From Olleya namhaensis (GTDB lineage: Bacteria; Bacteroidota; Bacteroidia; Flavobacteriales; Flavobacteriaceae): DNA of 64,000 bases. The position numbers and the translations under genes are program-made. The stretch is from positions 124,001 to 188,000 of the forward strand of contig NZ_FORM01000004.1 of assembly GCF_900114005.1 (NCBI RefSeq), written 5' to 3'. Positions within the stretch are counted from its first letter, which is position 1; every line of letters begins with the position of its first letter. Of this stretch, positions 1 to 8,769 are shown piece by piece. Under the pieces are notes generated by a model. The model was given only the letters and a program-made list of their open reading frames with translations. It was not told the DNA's origin and searched no databases.

Positions 1-204
1 AATTATCTATTAACCTATCAGACGGCTCATAAAATGAAACCAACAGTAGACATGTTTGAGTTGGGAATATTAGACGACTTAATCGTAGTACAAGATTGGG
101 GTAAGCTAGAGCAAAAGGATAAAAATATTACTGCACAATTAAATAGTGTTTTGGCTGCAATTGATAGAGCAACTAAAGAGATTATTCAAGATTTTAAATT
201 ATAA
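1..204 (+). CDS. C-terminal end of an unidentified protein (truncated by window edge)
   Basis: The frame is open from base 1 and stops with a TAA at 202-204 whose last base is the A of the cinA start codon (TAATG overlap). About 67 residues are visible, ending in a charged helix-like stretch (KLEQKDKN, then AAIDRATKEIIQDFKL). The composition is that of a normal coding region and the overlap suggests translation coupled to cinA. I do not recognise the family from this tail and assign no function. Confidence 0.75.
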   Translation, partial: NYLLTYQTAHKMKPTVDMFELGILDDLIVVQDWGKLEQKDKNITAQLNSVLAAIDRATKEIIQDFKL

Positions 205-1454
205 TGCAAGCAGAAATAATTACTATTGGAGATGAGATACTGATAGGTCAAATAGTAGACACAAACTCTGCTTTTATAGGTAAAGCGCTAAACTCCATTG
301 GTGTTTCAGTATATCAAATTACATCCATACAAGATGATAAAGCACATCTGTTAAAAGCATTTGCTGAAGCAGAAAAAAATGCGGATATTATTATAATTAC
401 TGGAGGTTTAGGACCTACAAAGGATGATATTACAAAGCACACGTTAGCCGAATATTTTAATGATACTCTAATTCAAGACGACGCTGTTTTAAAACATGTA
501 GAGCAGCTGTTTAAAAAGTATATCAATCAGCCTATCTCGGATGTAAATAAAAAACAAGCCTTAGTCCCTTCAAAAGCAAAAGTACTAACCAATAGGTTTG
601 GAACAGCGCCCGGAATGTGGATTGAAAAAGGTGACAAAACGTTTATATCATTACCAGGAGTACCCTACGAGATGAAATCTTTAATCGAGTTGGAGGTGCT
701 ACCTAAATTAGCCGAAAAATACAAACGCCCTTTTATAATACACAAAACACTTTTAACCTATGGTTTAGGTGAAAGTGTAGTTGCGGAGCGTATAGAGGCT
801 ATTGAAGATGGTTTGCCAAAACATATTAAACTAGCGTATTTACCTGCTTTAGGAAGCGTTAGATTGCGTTTGTCAGGTATTGGAGAGGATGAAGCTAAGT
901 TAGAACAAGAGATCCAGATAGAAATAGTTAAAATACTGCCATTAATACAAGATATTTTTGTCGGTTATCAAGATAATACCGAAGGCTTAGAATTAATTAT
1001 TTCTAAACAATTAACACAAAAAGGACAAACTTTGGCATTAGCAGAAAGTTGTACGGGTGGAAAATTGGCGGAACAATTTACATCACATTCTGGAGCATCT
1101 GCATTTTTTAAAGGTGCAATTGTCAGTTATGCTACGCAGACTAAAATTGACGTTTTGGAATTGCCTGAGGATTTAATAAATCGCTTTTCGGTGGTTAGTT
1201 CTGAGGTTGCGAAAGCTATGGCGACCAATGTTAGAAAAAAAATGAATTCGGATTTTGCAATTGCCACAACCGGTAATGCAGGACCAACAAAAGGAGATAG
1301 TGATGCAGAGGTTGGAACCGTTTTTATAGCTATAGCTACAAAAAACGGAGTTGAAGCTCATGAATTTACGATGGGAAATCATCGTGAACGCGTCATAAAT
1401 AAAACAGTAAATAAGGCTTTAGAGTTGCTTCAAAAAGAAATTTTTAAAAATTAA
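204..1454 (+). CDS. cinA: CinA-family NMN deamidase / competence-damage inducible protein
   Basis: This 416-residue protein has the full two-domain CinA layout. The N-terminal molybdopterin-binding (MoCF) fold carries the TGGLGPTKDD signature near residues 66-75. The C-terminal CinA domain starts near residue 255 with LAESCTGG and has a TTGNAGP loop near 350. In the characterised family the C-terminal domain deamidates nicotinamide mononucleotide to NaMN for NAD recycling, and the N-terminal domain can act as an ADP-ribose pyrophosphatase. It is cytoplasmic. The start overlaps the previous stop by one base, so it is probably the last gene of an operon coming from outside the window. A separate promoter for the ribosomal protein genes follows it. 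Confidence 0.95.
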   Translation: MQAEIITIGDEILIGQIVDTNSAFIGKALNSIGVSVYQITSIQDDKAHLLKAFAEAEKNADIIIITGGLGPTKDDITKHTLAEYFNDTLIQDDAVLKHVEQLFKKYINQPISDVNKKQALVPSKAKVLTNRFGTAPGMWIEKGDKTFISLPGVPYEMKSLIELEVLPKLAEKYKRPFIIHKTLLTYGLGESVVAERIEAIEDGLPKHIKLAYLPALGSVRLRLSGIGEDEAKLEQEIQIEIVKILPLIQDIFVGYQDNTEGLELIISKQLTQKGQTLALAESCTGGKLAEQFTSHSGASAFFKGAIVSYATQTKIDVLELPEDLINRFSVVSSEVAKAMATNVRKKMNSDFAIATTGNAGPTKGDSDAEVGTVFIAIATKNGVEAHEFTMGNHRERVINKTVNKALELLQKEIFKN

Positions 1455-1465
1455 TTATTTAGCTC

Positions 1466-1495
1466 TTGTAAAATAGTAAATAATTAGTATCTTTG
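1466..1495 (+). promoter_or_regulatory. Bacteroidota-type promoter for rpmB-rpmG-DUF4295
   Basis: A TTG at 1466-1468, then 19 bases, then TATCTTTG at 1488-1495. This matches the Bacteroidota primary sigma consensus (TTG, N19, TAnnTTTG) and predicts transcription starting about 35 bases before the rpmB ATG. Confidence 0.75.
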
Positions 1496-1535
1496 CACCT
1501 CGATTTTTAATAACATATTTTAAAGTTATAAAGTA

Positions 1536-1772
1536 ATGTCAAGAGTTTGTGAACTTACAGGAAAGAAGGCAATGGTTGGAAACAACGTGTCTCACGCAAA
1601 GAATAGAACTAAGCGTACATTTGATGCTAATTTGATTAAAAAACGTTTTTATATTCCTGAAGAAGATAAGTGGGTAACTTTAAAAATATCTACATCAGCG
1701 TTAAAAACTATTAATAAAATCGGTATCTCTGCTACATTAAAAAGAGCAAGAGCTAACGGATTTGTAAAATAA
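1536..1772 (+). CDS. rpmB: 50S ribosomal protein L28
   Basis: This 78-residue basic protein begins MSRVCELTGKK and contains the NNVSHAKNRTKR segment typical of bacterial bL28. It is a structural component of the large ribosomal subunit. It is the first gene of a short operon with rpmG and a DUF4295 gene, with a clear promoter just upstream and an intrinsic terminator after the third gene. Length and start agree with the family. Confidence 0.98.
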   Translation: MSRVCELTGKKAMVGNNVSHAKNRTKRTFDANLIKKRFYIPEEDKWVTLKISTSALKTINKIGISATLKRARANGFVK

Positions 1773-1799
1773 TTGCCCAAAAGGTAAAGTATAATAATT

Positions 1800-1982
1800 A
1801 TGGCAAAGAGAGGTAATAGAGTACAAGTAATATTAGAGTGCACAGAGCACAAGGAGTCTGGACAGCCAGGAACGTCTCGTTATATTACAACGAAGAACAA
1901 AAAGAACACTCCAGATAGAATGGAAATTAAGAAATTCAATCCTATCTTGAAGAAAATGACCGTTCATAAAGAAATTAAATAA
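1800..1982 (+). CDS. rpmG: 50S ribosomal protein L33
   Basis: This 60-residue protein begins [18 protein letters not shown] and has the [14 protein letters not shown] core of bL33. Only one cysteine (Cys14) is present, so it is the zinc-free form rather than the four-cysteine zinc-ribbon form. It lies 27 bases after rpmB and is presumably co-transcribed with it. Confidence 0.97.
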   Translation: MAKRGNRVQVILECTEHKESGQPGTSRYITTKNKKNTPDRMEIKKFNPILKKMTVHKEIK

Positions 1983-2019
1983 TATTCTTTTTAATAAGAA
2001 TACTAAAACCATATAAGTC

Positions 2020-2172
2020 ATGGCAAAGAAAACCGTAGCATCTTTACAGACATCGTCTAAAAGATTATCAAAAGCAATTAAAATGGTAAAGTCTCCTAAA
2101 ACTGGAGCTTACATGTTTGTTGAATCAATCATGTCACCAGAATTTGTTAGCGATTTTATGAAAGACAAATAG
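2020..2172 (+). CDS. DUF4295 family small basic protein (probable ribosome-associated)
   Basis: This short gene encodes 50 residues beginning MAKKTVASLQTSSKRLSKAI and ending EFVSDFMKDK. It is rich in lysine and serine. It lies 37 bases after rpmG and before the terminator, the conserved position of the DUF4295 family in Bacteroidota. The operon context and basic composition suggest a ribosomal or ribosome-associated role. I recall a Bacteroidia-specific large-subunit protein called bL38, described from a Flavobacterium ribosome structure, that may be this family, but I cannot confirm the identity here. Confidence 0.88.
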   Translation: MAKKTVASLQTSSKRLSKAIKMVKSPKTGAYMFVESIMSPEFVSDFMKDK

Positions 2173-2194
2173 TCTTCATAAATTTATAATATAC

Positions 2195-2228
2195 AAAAGC
2201 TACTTTCTATTAGGAAGTAGCTTTTTTG
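2195..2228 (+). terminator. Intrinsic terminator of the L28-L33-DUF4295 operon
   Basis: A perfect 11-base-pair stem, AAAAGCTACTT (2195-2205) with AAGTAGCTTTT (2215-2225), followed by more T residues. It lies 22 bases after the DUF4295 stop. Confidence 0.9.
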
Positions 2229-2339
2229 TTTTTAAAATATTGCGTTACTTTACAGTGTAAAACTATGACAATGTAGCAGTCATTTAATTTAGGCTTTATA
2301 ATTGTATTACGTCAACCAATAAAAACCAATAAAAAACAA

Positions 2340-3314
2340 ATGAGTTTTTTTAAAAAAATATTTTCTTCAGAGAAAAAGGAAACCTTAGATAAAGGTTTAG
2401 AAAAATCAAGTACTAGCTTTTTAGGAAAGCTAAGTAAAGCAGTTGCTGGAAAGTCAAAAGTTGATGATGCTGTTTTAGATAATCTTGAAGAAGTTTTAGT
2501 GTCAAGTGATGTTGGTGTAAATACAACATTAAAAATTATTGAGCGTATTGAAGCTAGAGTATCTAAAGATAAATATTTAGGAACTGACGAACTTAACAGA
2601 ATTTTACGTGAAGAGATTGCTGGCTTATTGTCAGAAATTGACGCTGGAGAAGATACAGAATATAAAATACCAGTTTTACCAAAGCAAGCAGACGGTAGTA
2701 AAACACCTTATGTTTTAATGGTGGTTGGTGTTAATGGGGTTGGTAAAACAACGACAATTGGTAAATTAGCATATCAATTTAAAAAACAAGGTTTAAGTGT
2801 TGTTCTTGGTGCTGCAGATACGTTTAGAGCAGCTGCAATAGACCAATTGCAAGTATGGGCAGACCGTGTAGATGTGCCAATGGTAAGACAAGATATGGGA
2901 TCAGATCCTGCATCTGTTGCTTTTGATGCGTTGGAATCTGGTGTTACTCAAAATGCCGATGTTATTATTATTGATACCGCTGGACGTTTACACAATAAGA
3001 TTAATTTAATGAACGAGTTAACAAAAGTTAAACGTGTCATGCAAAAAGTGATTGGAGACGCGCCTCACGATGTTTTATTAGTTTTAGATGGTAGTACGGG
3101 TCAAAATGCATTTGAACAGGCTAAACAATTTACAGTAGCTACAGAGGTAACTAGTTTGGCAGTAACAAAGTTAGACGGTACGGCAAAAGGTGGTGTTGTT
3201 ATTGGTATTAGTGACCAATTTCAAATCCCTGTTAAATATATTGGTGTTGGAGAAGGTATTGAAGACTTACAAGTGTTTAATAAATTTGAGTTTGTAGATT
3301 CTTTCTTTAAATAA
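2340..3314 (+). CDS. ftsY: Signal recognition particle receptor FtsY
   Basis: This 324-residue SRP GTPase docks SRP-ribosome complexes at the membrane. The N domain (about residues 1-105) is followed by the G domain with GVNGVGKT (130-137), DTAGR (212-216) and TKLDG (276-280). The long acidic A domain of the E. coli protein is absent, as in most short FtsY proteins; a basic N-terminus (FFKKIF) probably contacts the membrane. It has its own leader after the L28 operon terminator and its own terminator. SecA and YidC, also in this window, belong to the same export pathway. Confidence 0.97.
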   Translation: MSFFKKIFSSEKKETLDKGLEKSSTSFLGKLSKAVAGKSKVDDAVLDNLEEVLVSSDVGVNTTLKIIERIEARVSKDKYLGTDELNRILREEIAGLLSEIDAGEDTEYKIPVLPKQADGSKTPYVLMVVGVNGVGKTTTIGKLAYQFKKQGLSVVLGAADTFRAAAIDQLQVWADRVDVPMVRQDMGSDPASVAFDALESGVTQNADVIIIDTAGRLHNKINLMNELTKVKRVMQKVIGDAPHDVLLVLDGSTGQNAFEQAKQFTVATEVTSLAVTKLDGTAKGGVVIGISDQFQIPVKYIGVGEGIEDLQVFNKFEFVDSFFK

Positions 3315-3338
3315 AATCATCCAACTTTTTTATAATCG

Positions 3339-3365
3339 AAAGGAGAGCGTTATGCTCTCCTTTTT
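3339..3365 (+). terminator. Intrinsic terminator after ftsY
   Basis: Stem AAAGGAGAGC (3339-3348), loop GTTAT, stem GCTCTCCTTT, followed by a T run. It sits just before the amidase gene. Confidence 0.9.
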
Positions 3366-3385
3366 GTATTTTTAATAAAAAAAAT

Positions 3386-5038
3386 ATGAAAATTTTAAAA
3401 GCCCTCTTTTTATTATTAATCATAGTTGGTTGTAAAGACGCAGCAACTTCTAAAGTAGAAAAGGCAAATAATAGTGACACTATTGATAGCGCTACAAAAG
3501 AGTTTAGAGAATTTAAAGTTTTGGATTCTAAATATTTGACCAATATTCAGATTTGGGAAGCGTTAAATAAAGGTTTAGAAGATTTTACTGAAGCAAAGTA
3601 TAATGCTTTAAAACCGTTAGTTTTAGAAAAAGATATTCCTACACTACAAGGCTATATTTTAGACGGAAATCTAACTTATGAAAGTTTAACCAAATTTTAT
3701 TTATTCAGAATTAGAAAATATGATAGAGAAAATAACTTGTCTCTAAATGCTGTTATAGCTATTAATCCAAATAGTATAAAAGAGGCTAAATTAAGGGACG
3801 AGGCTTTACGTAATAGGGATGTTGTTGCTGAGGATTTAAAATATTCGGTATACGGAATGCCTATTCTTCTTAAAGATAATATTAATACTTCAGAAATGGC
3901 TACTACAGCGGGAGCAGTGGCACTTCAAAACAATAATACAAAAGATGCTTTTATAGTTTCTAAACTTAAAGCACAAGGCGCCTTAATTTTAGGTAAAGCA
4001 AATTTAAGCGAATGGGCTTATTTTTTCTGTGGGGATTGTCCAAGTGGTTATAGCGCAATAGGAGGTCAAACGTTAAATCCTTACGGTCGTAAAACTATTG
4101 ATACAGGAGGTTCTAGTTCTGGAAGTGCAGTGGCAGTGGCAGCTAATTTTTGTGTAGCTGCAATTGGTAGTGAAACGTCAGGCTCCATACTTTCTCCATC
4201 TAGCCAGAATTCGGTTGTTGGTTTAAAGCCAAAAATAGGATTAGTTAGTCGTGCTGGTATTATTCCAATTTCATCTACATTAGATACTGCTGGTCCAATT
4301 GCTAAAAACGTTATGGATGCATCTATTGTTTTGGATGCTATTTATGGTTATGATGCACAAGATTCAAAATCGTTTAAATCAAACAATCAAAAAGGAGGTG
4401 CTGTTAATTATACAAAATTTAAATTCGCATCACTACGAGGGAAGACATTTGGAGCTTTCAAAGGTTTGCTTGAAGATTCATTATACGTTAAAGCAATAGC
4501 TGATTTAAAATCACAAGGCGCAACGATTATAGAGTTTGAACCTAAAGATTACCAACTGCCAGATTTTTTAAGACTACTTAATTTAGATATGAAAAAAGAC
4601 CTGCCAGAATATTTTTCTAAATATGGAGATCCTTCATTAGGTTTAAAATCTGTGGAGGATGTTATGGTATTCAATTTAAAAGATTCAATAAATAGTATGC
4701 CTTATGGTCAAAGTTTATTTGAAGGTATAGTAGCAGATAAAGCTACAAACGAAGAATTTTTAGAAATTAAAAAACAGCTAAAAATTAATGGATCGCTGTA
4801 TTTTTATTTTGCCAAAAAACAACACAACTTAGATGCTTTTTTATCTATCAATAATTATCATGCTGGATTTGCTGCTGTAGCAGAAATTCCTGCAATTACA
4901 ATCCCTATGGGATATTCAACAACCAGAGAACCAAAAGGATTAACAATAATAGGCGATTCTGAAAAAGAAATATTGGAATATGCATATTTGTATGAGCAAG
5001 CTTCAAAAAAGAGAGTCGCACCACTAAAATACGACTAA
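3386..5038 (+). CDS. Amidase-signature family lipoprotein
   Basis: This 550-residue amidase-signature hydrolase has a lipoprotein signal (LIIVGC, Cys16), so it is probably anchored in the envelope. The Ser-cisSer-Lys machinery is visible: Lys163 in PILLKDN, the GGSSSGSA signature at 241-248, and the nucleophile Ser267 in ETSGSIL. About 100 residues precede the core and resemble the extra N-terminal domain of peptide-amidase-like members. The family cleaves amide bonds of peptides or small amides; this substrate is not deducible. It is not GatA, since there is a lipobox and no GatC/GatB neighbour. Its stop overlaps the convergent downstream gene by four bases. Confidence 0.9.
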   Translation: MKILKALFLLLIIVGCKDAATSKVEKANNSDTIDSATKEFREFKVLDSKYLTNIQIWEALNKGLEDFTEAKYNALKPLVLEKDIPTLQGYILDGNLTYESLTKFYLFRIRKYDRENNLSLNAVIAINPNSIKEAKLRDEALRNRDVVAEDLKYSVYGMPILLKDNINTSEMATTAGAVALQNNNTKDAFIVSKLKAQGALILGKANLSEWAYFFCGDCPSGYSAIGGQTLNPYGRKTIDTGGSSSGSAVAVAANFCVAAIGSETSGSILSPSSQNSVVGLKPKIGLVSRAGIIPISSTLDTAGPIAKNVMDASIVLDAIYGYDAQDSKSFKSNNQKGGAVNYTKFKFASLRGKTFGAFKGLLEDSLYVKAIADLKSQGATIIEFEPKDYQLPDFLRLLNLDMKKDLPEYFSKYGDPSLGLKSVEDVMVFNLKDSINSMPYGQSLFEGIVADKATNEEFLEIKKQLKINGSLYFYFAKKQHNLDAFLSINNYHAGFAAVAEIPAITIPMGYSTTREPKGLTIIGDSEKEILEYAYLYEQASKKRVAPLKYD

Positions 5039-6111
5039 TCTATAACGTTATTTATCTGCTCCCAAAGCAAATTATCATAGTTTGATAGCGCAAAATTAGC
5101 ATCATTTGCTGCGTTTCCCATTCTAATTATAACTAGGTCTTTACTAGGTGCGATGTATATTTTTTGATCATTTTTACCTAATGCACAATACATGTCACTA
5201 GGTGCGTTTGGTATTAATGTTCCGGAAAAAGCGACTTGAGTTTGTGGTAAATTAAAGCTGTCCTTACCATTCAGCCACCATAAGTAACCGTAAGCTGGAT
5301 TGATATTTTGAGATGTATTGGTGGCTTCATTTAAAAATGATTCAGATAATATTGCAGTGTCATTCCAATGTCCGTTAGCGTATATTAATAATCCAAATCG
5401 CGCCATACTTCGACTAGTGCTCCAATATATGTTTAAATCCTCGTTAGTAATCCATGTACCAGTCATACCAATGGGGTCTTTTAAGTTTTCATTAAAATAA
5501 GTGTTCCAAGTTTGATTGCTAGCTTGGGCTACAACATCCTGTAGTTTTAGATAAACATTGTGGTAGGCCCATCGTGTGCCAGCGTCTGCTAAGTACTGTA
5601 AATTAGTTGTGGTAATAGCGTCGCCTAATGTGTCATCTAAACCAGAATCCATGGATAAAAGGTTTTTATTGGTTATTAGATTTTCTTGTTCTTGGGTAGT
5701 ACTAGTCCATCCTAAACCTAGAAAATCAGATACCCTTTGGTTAATATCAAGTAAACCTTGGTCTTGTGCGATGCCGGTAACGGTAGCTGTTAATGTTTTT
5801 CCTGCGCTTGCCCAATACCATGGACTGTTGGCTGTGTGATCATTAAAATATTGCTCGTAAGCTATTTTTCCTTTGTGTAAGATTATAAAAGACTTCGTAT
5901 TGGTTTCGTTTAAAAAGATAGTTAATTCGTCAAGACTATCGCTATTCCAGTTTAGTTCATTCGAAGAAACGGTATCCCAGTTATTTGAATTTATTGGAGG
6001 GAAATAAATAGTATCAATAGAAGGGGTTTCAATAGACACGCTTTCATTTTCCGAAGAACAACCTATAATACTCAGGACAAATACAGTAATAAGTAAAGTG
6101 CGTGGTTTCAT
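5035..6111 (-). CDS. Beta-lactamase-fold serine hydrolase, lipoprotein
   Basis: This 358-residue class C beta-lactamase-like protein has the lipoprotein signal LSIIGC (Cys18). The SxxK motif is Ser102-Ala-Gly-Lys105 and the second motif is Tyr183-His-Asn185, consistent with an active serine hydrolase. The family covers esterases, D-aminopeptidases and penicillin-binding-like enzymes; the genuine beta-lactamase role is unlikely but not excluded. It is convergent with the amidase gene, and the two stop codons overlap in 5035-5038. Confidence 0.88.
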   Translation of the reverse strand: MKPRTLLITVFVLSIIGCSSENESVSIETPSIDTIYFPPINSNNWDTVSSNELNWNSDSLDELTIFLNETNTKSFIILHKGKIAYEQYFNDHTANSPWYWASAGKTLTATVTGIAQDQGLLDINQRVSDFLGLGWTSTTQEQENLITNKNLLSMDSGLDDTLGDAITTTNLQYLADAGTRWAYHNVYLKLQDVVAQASNQTWNTYFNENLKDPIGMTGTWITNEDLNIYWSTSRSMARFGLLIYANGHWNDTAILSESFLNEATNTSQNINPAYGYLWWLNGKDSFNLPQTQVAFSGTLIPNAPSDMYCALGKNDQKIYIAPSKDLVIIRMGNAANDANFALSNYDNLLWEQINNVID

Positions 6112-6180
6112 GGTGTTAGTTTTCTATTTGACTAATATAAATCATAATGGTTTAATATCTGATATATTAAAATTAGATAG

Positions 6181-6188
6181 TATCTTTG
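6181..6188 (+). promoter_or_regulatory. Promoter -7 element of rimO
   Basis: TATCTTTG followed by CA matches the Bacteroidota -7 box and predicts a leader of only about 12 bases before the ATG at 6206. No convincing -33 TTG is visible. Confidence 0.6.
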
Positions 6189-6205
6189 CAGTCCAAAAAT
6201 GAGGT

Positions 6206-7510
6206 ATGAGAACAAAGTCACTTAAAAAGAACAAAATCAACGTAATAACTTTAGGTTGTAGTAAAAACGTTTACGATAGCGAAGTCCTAATGGGACAATT
6301 AAAAGCTAACGGTAAAGAGGTTGTGCATGAAGAAGAAGGTAATGTAGTAGTTATAAATACTTGCGGTTTTATTAATAATGCCAAAGAGGAAAGTGTAAAT
6401 ACTATTTTAGAGTATATGCAGAAAAAGGAAGATGGAGAGGTTGATAAAGTTTTTGTAACAGGTTGTTTAAGTGAAAGATATAAACCAGAATTACAGAAGG
6501 ATATTCCTAATGTAGATCAGTATTTTGGTACTACAGAATTACCAGGATTACTTAAGGCTTTAGGTGCAGATTATAAACATGAGCTAATTGGTGAGCGTTT
6601 AACAACAACACCAAAAAACTATGCCTATTTAAAAATTGCTGAAGGTTGTGATAGACCTTGTAGTTTTTGTGCTATTCCTTTAATGAGAGGTAAACACAAA
6701 TCGACACCAATTGAAAACTTGGTTATCGAAGCTGAAAAATTAGCAGCTAATGGTGTTAAAGAACTAATCTTAATTGCTCAAGATTTAACATATTACGGTT
6801 TAGATATTTATAAGAAAAGAAATCTTGCTGAATTACTTGAAAACTTAGTAAAAGTTGAAGGTATAGAATGGATAAGATTGCATTATGCTTTTCCAACGGG
6901 TTTCCCAATGGATGTATTGGACTTAATGAAGCGTGAGCCTAAGATTTGTAATTATTTAGATATTCCATTACAACATATTAGTGACGATTTACTAAAAAGT
7001 ATGCGTCGTGGAACTACTAAAGAAAAGACGACTAAACTAATACACCAGTTTAGAGCTATAGTTCCAGAAATGACTATTAGAACAACATTAATTGTTGGCT
7101 ATCCAGGCGAAACTGAAGCACATTTCCAAGAGTTAAAACAATGGGTAAAAGACATGCGTTTTGAACGTTTAGGGTGTTTTACGTATTCTCATGAAGAAAA
7201 CACACATGCTTACAATTTAGAGGATGACGTACCACAAGACGTTAAGCAAGATAGAGCTAACCAAATTATGGAAATTCAATCTCAGATTTCTTGGGAGTTA
7301 AATCAAGAAAAAATAGGAGATACCTTTAAAGTGGTTATAGACCGTAAAGAAGGTACATATTTTGTTGGTCGTACAGAGTTTGATAGTCCTGATGTAGATA
7401 ATGAAGTGTTAATAGACGCTACTGAAACGTATTTAAAAACGGGAGAGTATTACAACATTAAAATCACAGAAGCTGAAGATTTTGATCTTTACGGTGAATT
7501 GGTGAAGTAA
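6206..7510 (+). CDS. rimO: Ribosomal protein S12 methylthiotransferase RimO
   Basis: This 434-residue radical-SAM methylthiotransferase modifies the conserved aspartate of S12. The N-terminal UPF0004 domain has Cys18, Cys53 and Cys87 for the auxiliary [4Fe-4S] cluster; the radical-SAM CxxxCxxC is Cys148-Cys152-Cys155; a C-terminal TRAM domain occupies about residues 370-434. RimO is preferred over MiaB because of the start (INVITLGCSKN) and length. The earlier ATG at 6199 is out of frame. It has its own promoter and stands alone. Confidence 0.95.
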   Translation: MRTKSLKKNKINVITLGCSKNVYDSEVLMGQLKANGKEVVHEEEGNVVVINTCGFINNAKEESVNTILEYMQKKEDGEVDKVFVTGCLSERYKPELQKDIPNVDQYFGTTELPGLLKALGADYKHELIGERLTTTPKNYAYLKIAEGCDRPCSFCAIPLMRGKHKSTPIENLVIEAEKLAANGVKELILIAQDLTYYGLDIYKKRNLAELLENLVKVEGIEWIRLHYAFPTGFPMDVLDLMKREPKICNYLDIPLQHISDDLLKSMRRGTTKEKTTKLIHQFRAIVPEMTIRTTLIVGYPGETEAHFQELKQWVKDMRFERLGCFTYSHEENTHAYNLEDDVPQDVKQDRANQIMEIQSQISWELNQEKIGDTFKVVIDRKEGTYFVGRTEFDSPDVDNEVLIDATETYLKTGEYYNIKITEAEDFDLYGELVK

Positions 7511-7585
7511 TAGTTTTATTGAATATTATTAGTTATAAAGTAACTAGTAATGAGCAACTAAGAAGCGGGTTTAAGCTAGTGTCCA

Positions 7586-7616
7586 TTTGGTTATTACTGG
7601 TAATACGCTATATTTA
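7586..7616 (+). promoter_or_regulatory. Promoter for the DUF4878/YiiX-like gene pair
   Basis: TTTG at 7586-7589, a 19-base spacer, then TATATTTA at 7609-7616, one base from the -7 consensus. The start codon follows 24 bases later. Confidence 0.6.
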
Positions 7617-7639
7617 CATAAACAAAAACCAATCAAATA

Positions 7640-8122
7640 ATGAAAACACAAATTTTTAAAACGTTTCTAGTATCCTGCTTTTTTATGTTAACAGCTTGCG
7701 GTGGAGGCGGACCAGAAGGTGCAGCAATTAACTTTTTGGAAGCAATGTATTCAGGAGATTTTGAAACAGCTAAAAAATATGCAACTACAGATACAAAATC
7801 GATGTTAACCATGTTAGAGTCGTTTGGAGCTAAAGATCAGTTTGCAGATAAAATGAGCGAAGCAGATATTGATTTTGAAGTTGTAAAGACTAAAATTGAT
7901 GGTGATAAGGCTGTGTGTACTGTAAAAATGACAAGTAGTCAAGAAGACAGTGACCAAGATATGCCAATGAATCTTGTAAAAGAGGATGGTAAATGGTTAG
8001 TTAGCATGGATAAAGAATCTATGAATAAAGAAGGTATGGGGCAACAGAACAAAGAAACAGGTAACCCTGATATGGATGCTGATGATGATGACATGTTTGA
8101 AGATAATGAAGCTGCTGAGTAA
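7640..8122 (+). CDS. DUF4878-type lipoprotein
   Basis: This 160-residue protein has a lipoprotein signal (LTAC at 17-20, then GGGG) and a compact alpha+beta domain of the DUF4878/NTF2-like kind (GAAINFLEAMYSGDFETAKKY, then DGDKAVCTVKMT and EDGKWLVSMDK). The tail is acidic and disordered (MDADDDDMFEDNEA). Such lipoproteins lie in the periplasm or on the outer membrane and have no defined enzymatic role. Its stop codon is immediately followed by the ATG of the next gene, implying coupled expression. Confidence 0.85.
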   Translation: MKTQIFKTFLVSCFFMLTACGGGGPEGAAINFLEAMYSGDFETAKKYATTDTKSMLTMLESFGAKDQFADKMSEADIDFEVVKTKIDGDKAVCTVKMTSSQEDSDQDMPMNLVKEDGKWLVSMDKESMNKEGMGQQNKETGNPDMDADDDDMFEDNEAAE

Positions 8123-8758
8123 ATGATAAAAACAGCTATTAAAATTATACTAGTTATTAGTGTTGTTTTATTGGCATATAAATTTTTAAAAGACGATTCA
8201 AACAGACCGTATGAATCGTCTTTTTTGTATAAATTAAATGCTAACGAAAAATCAAAACTCCAAAGTGGAGACATTATTTTGCGTCGTGGTTATGGCTTAG
8301 TCAGCACTATGATATTAAAAATGATGAATGAAGATTATGATGTGACACACCTTGGTATGGTGGTTAGACAAAATGATACTTTAAAGATTGCACATGCTTT
8401 ATCTAGCAGTGTGTCTAATCAAGATGGTTTAAGATTGCAGGCAATAGATTCTTTTGTTCATAACTCTCATAATCGCACAATATTAGTCACACGTTTAAAA
8501 AATATAGATTCAGTAAAACAAGAAAAAATTGTAAATCAAATAGGGTATTACTACAAAAAGCAATTACCCTTTGATCATAGTTTTAATTATAAAGATAGCA
8601 CAGAGCATTATTGTTCCGAGTTAATTTGGCGTATTTACGAGCATAATCTAAAGATTTTAAAAGTGTCAGATACACTTACCGATGTAGAAAAGTATAATAC
8701 GCTTAAAACATTTTACGACCCTAATTATTTTGATATCATTATTAATCATCAAGAATAA
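8123..8758 (+). CDS. YiiX/YebB-like NlpC/P60-clan cysteine hydrolase
   Basis: This 211-residue protein has one N-terminal membrane helix (residues 4-22) and a permuted papain-like domain. Key pieces are LQSGDIILRRG (47-56), His76 in THLGMV and Cys164 in YCSELIW, matching the permuted His...Cys arrangement of YiiX/YebB proteins. The family is thought to cleave amide bonds in peptidoglycan or lipids; the substrate here is unknown. It starts directly after the TAA of the DUF4878 lipoprotein gene, so the two are an operon and may act together in the periplasm. Confidence 0.87.
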   Translation: MIKTAIKIILVISVVLLAYKFLKDDSNRPYESSFLYKLNANEKSKLQSGDIILRRGYGLVSTMILKMMNEDYDVTHLGMVVRQNDTLKIAHALSSSVSNQDGLRLQAIDSFVHNSHNRTILVTRLKNIDSVKQEKIVNQIGYYYKKQLPFDHSFNYKDSTEHYCSELIWRIYEHNLKILKVSDTLTDVEKYNTLKTFYDPNYFDIIINHQE

Positions 8759-8769
8759 TTAAGTCTAGT

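Noticed and set aside
2246-2261. TTTACAGTGTAAA palindrome as an ftsY operator
   Set aside because: It overlaps a weak promoter-like TACTTTA, but the -33 spacing is wrong and the palindrome is AT-rich, so it may be chance.
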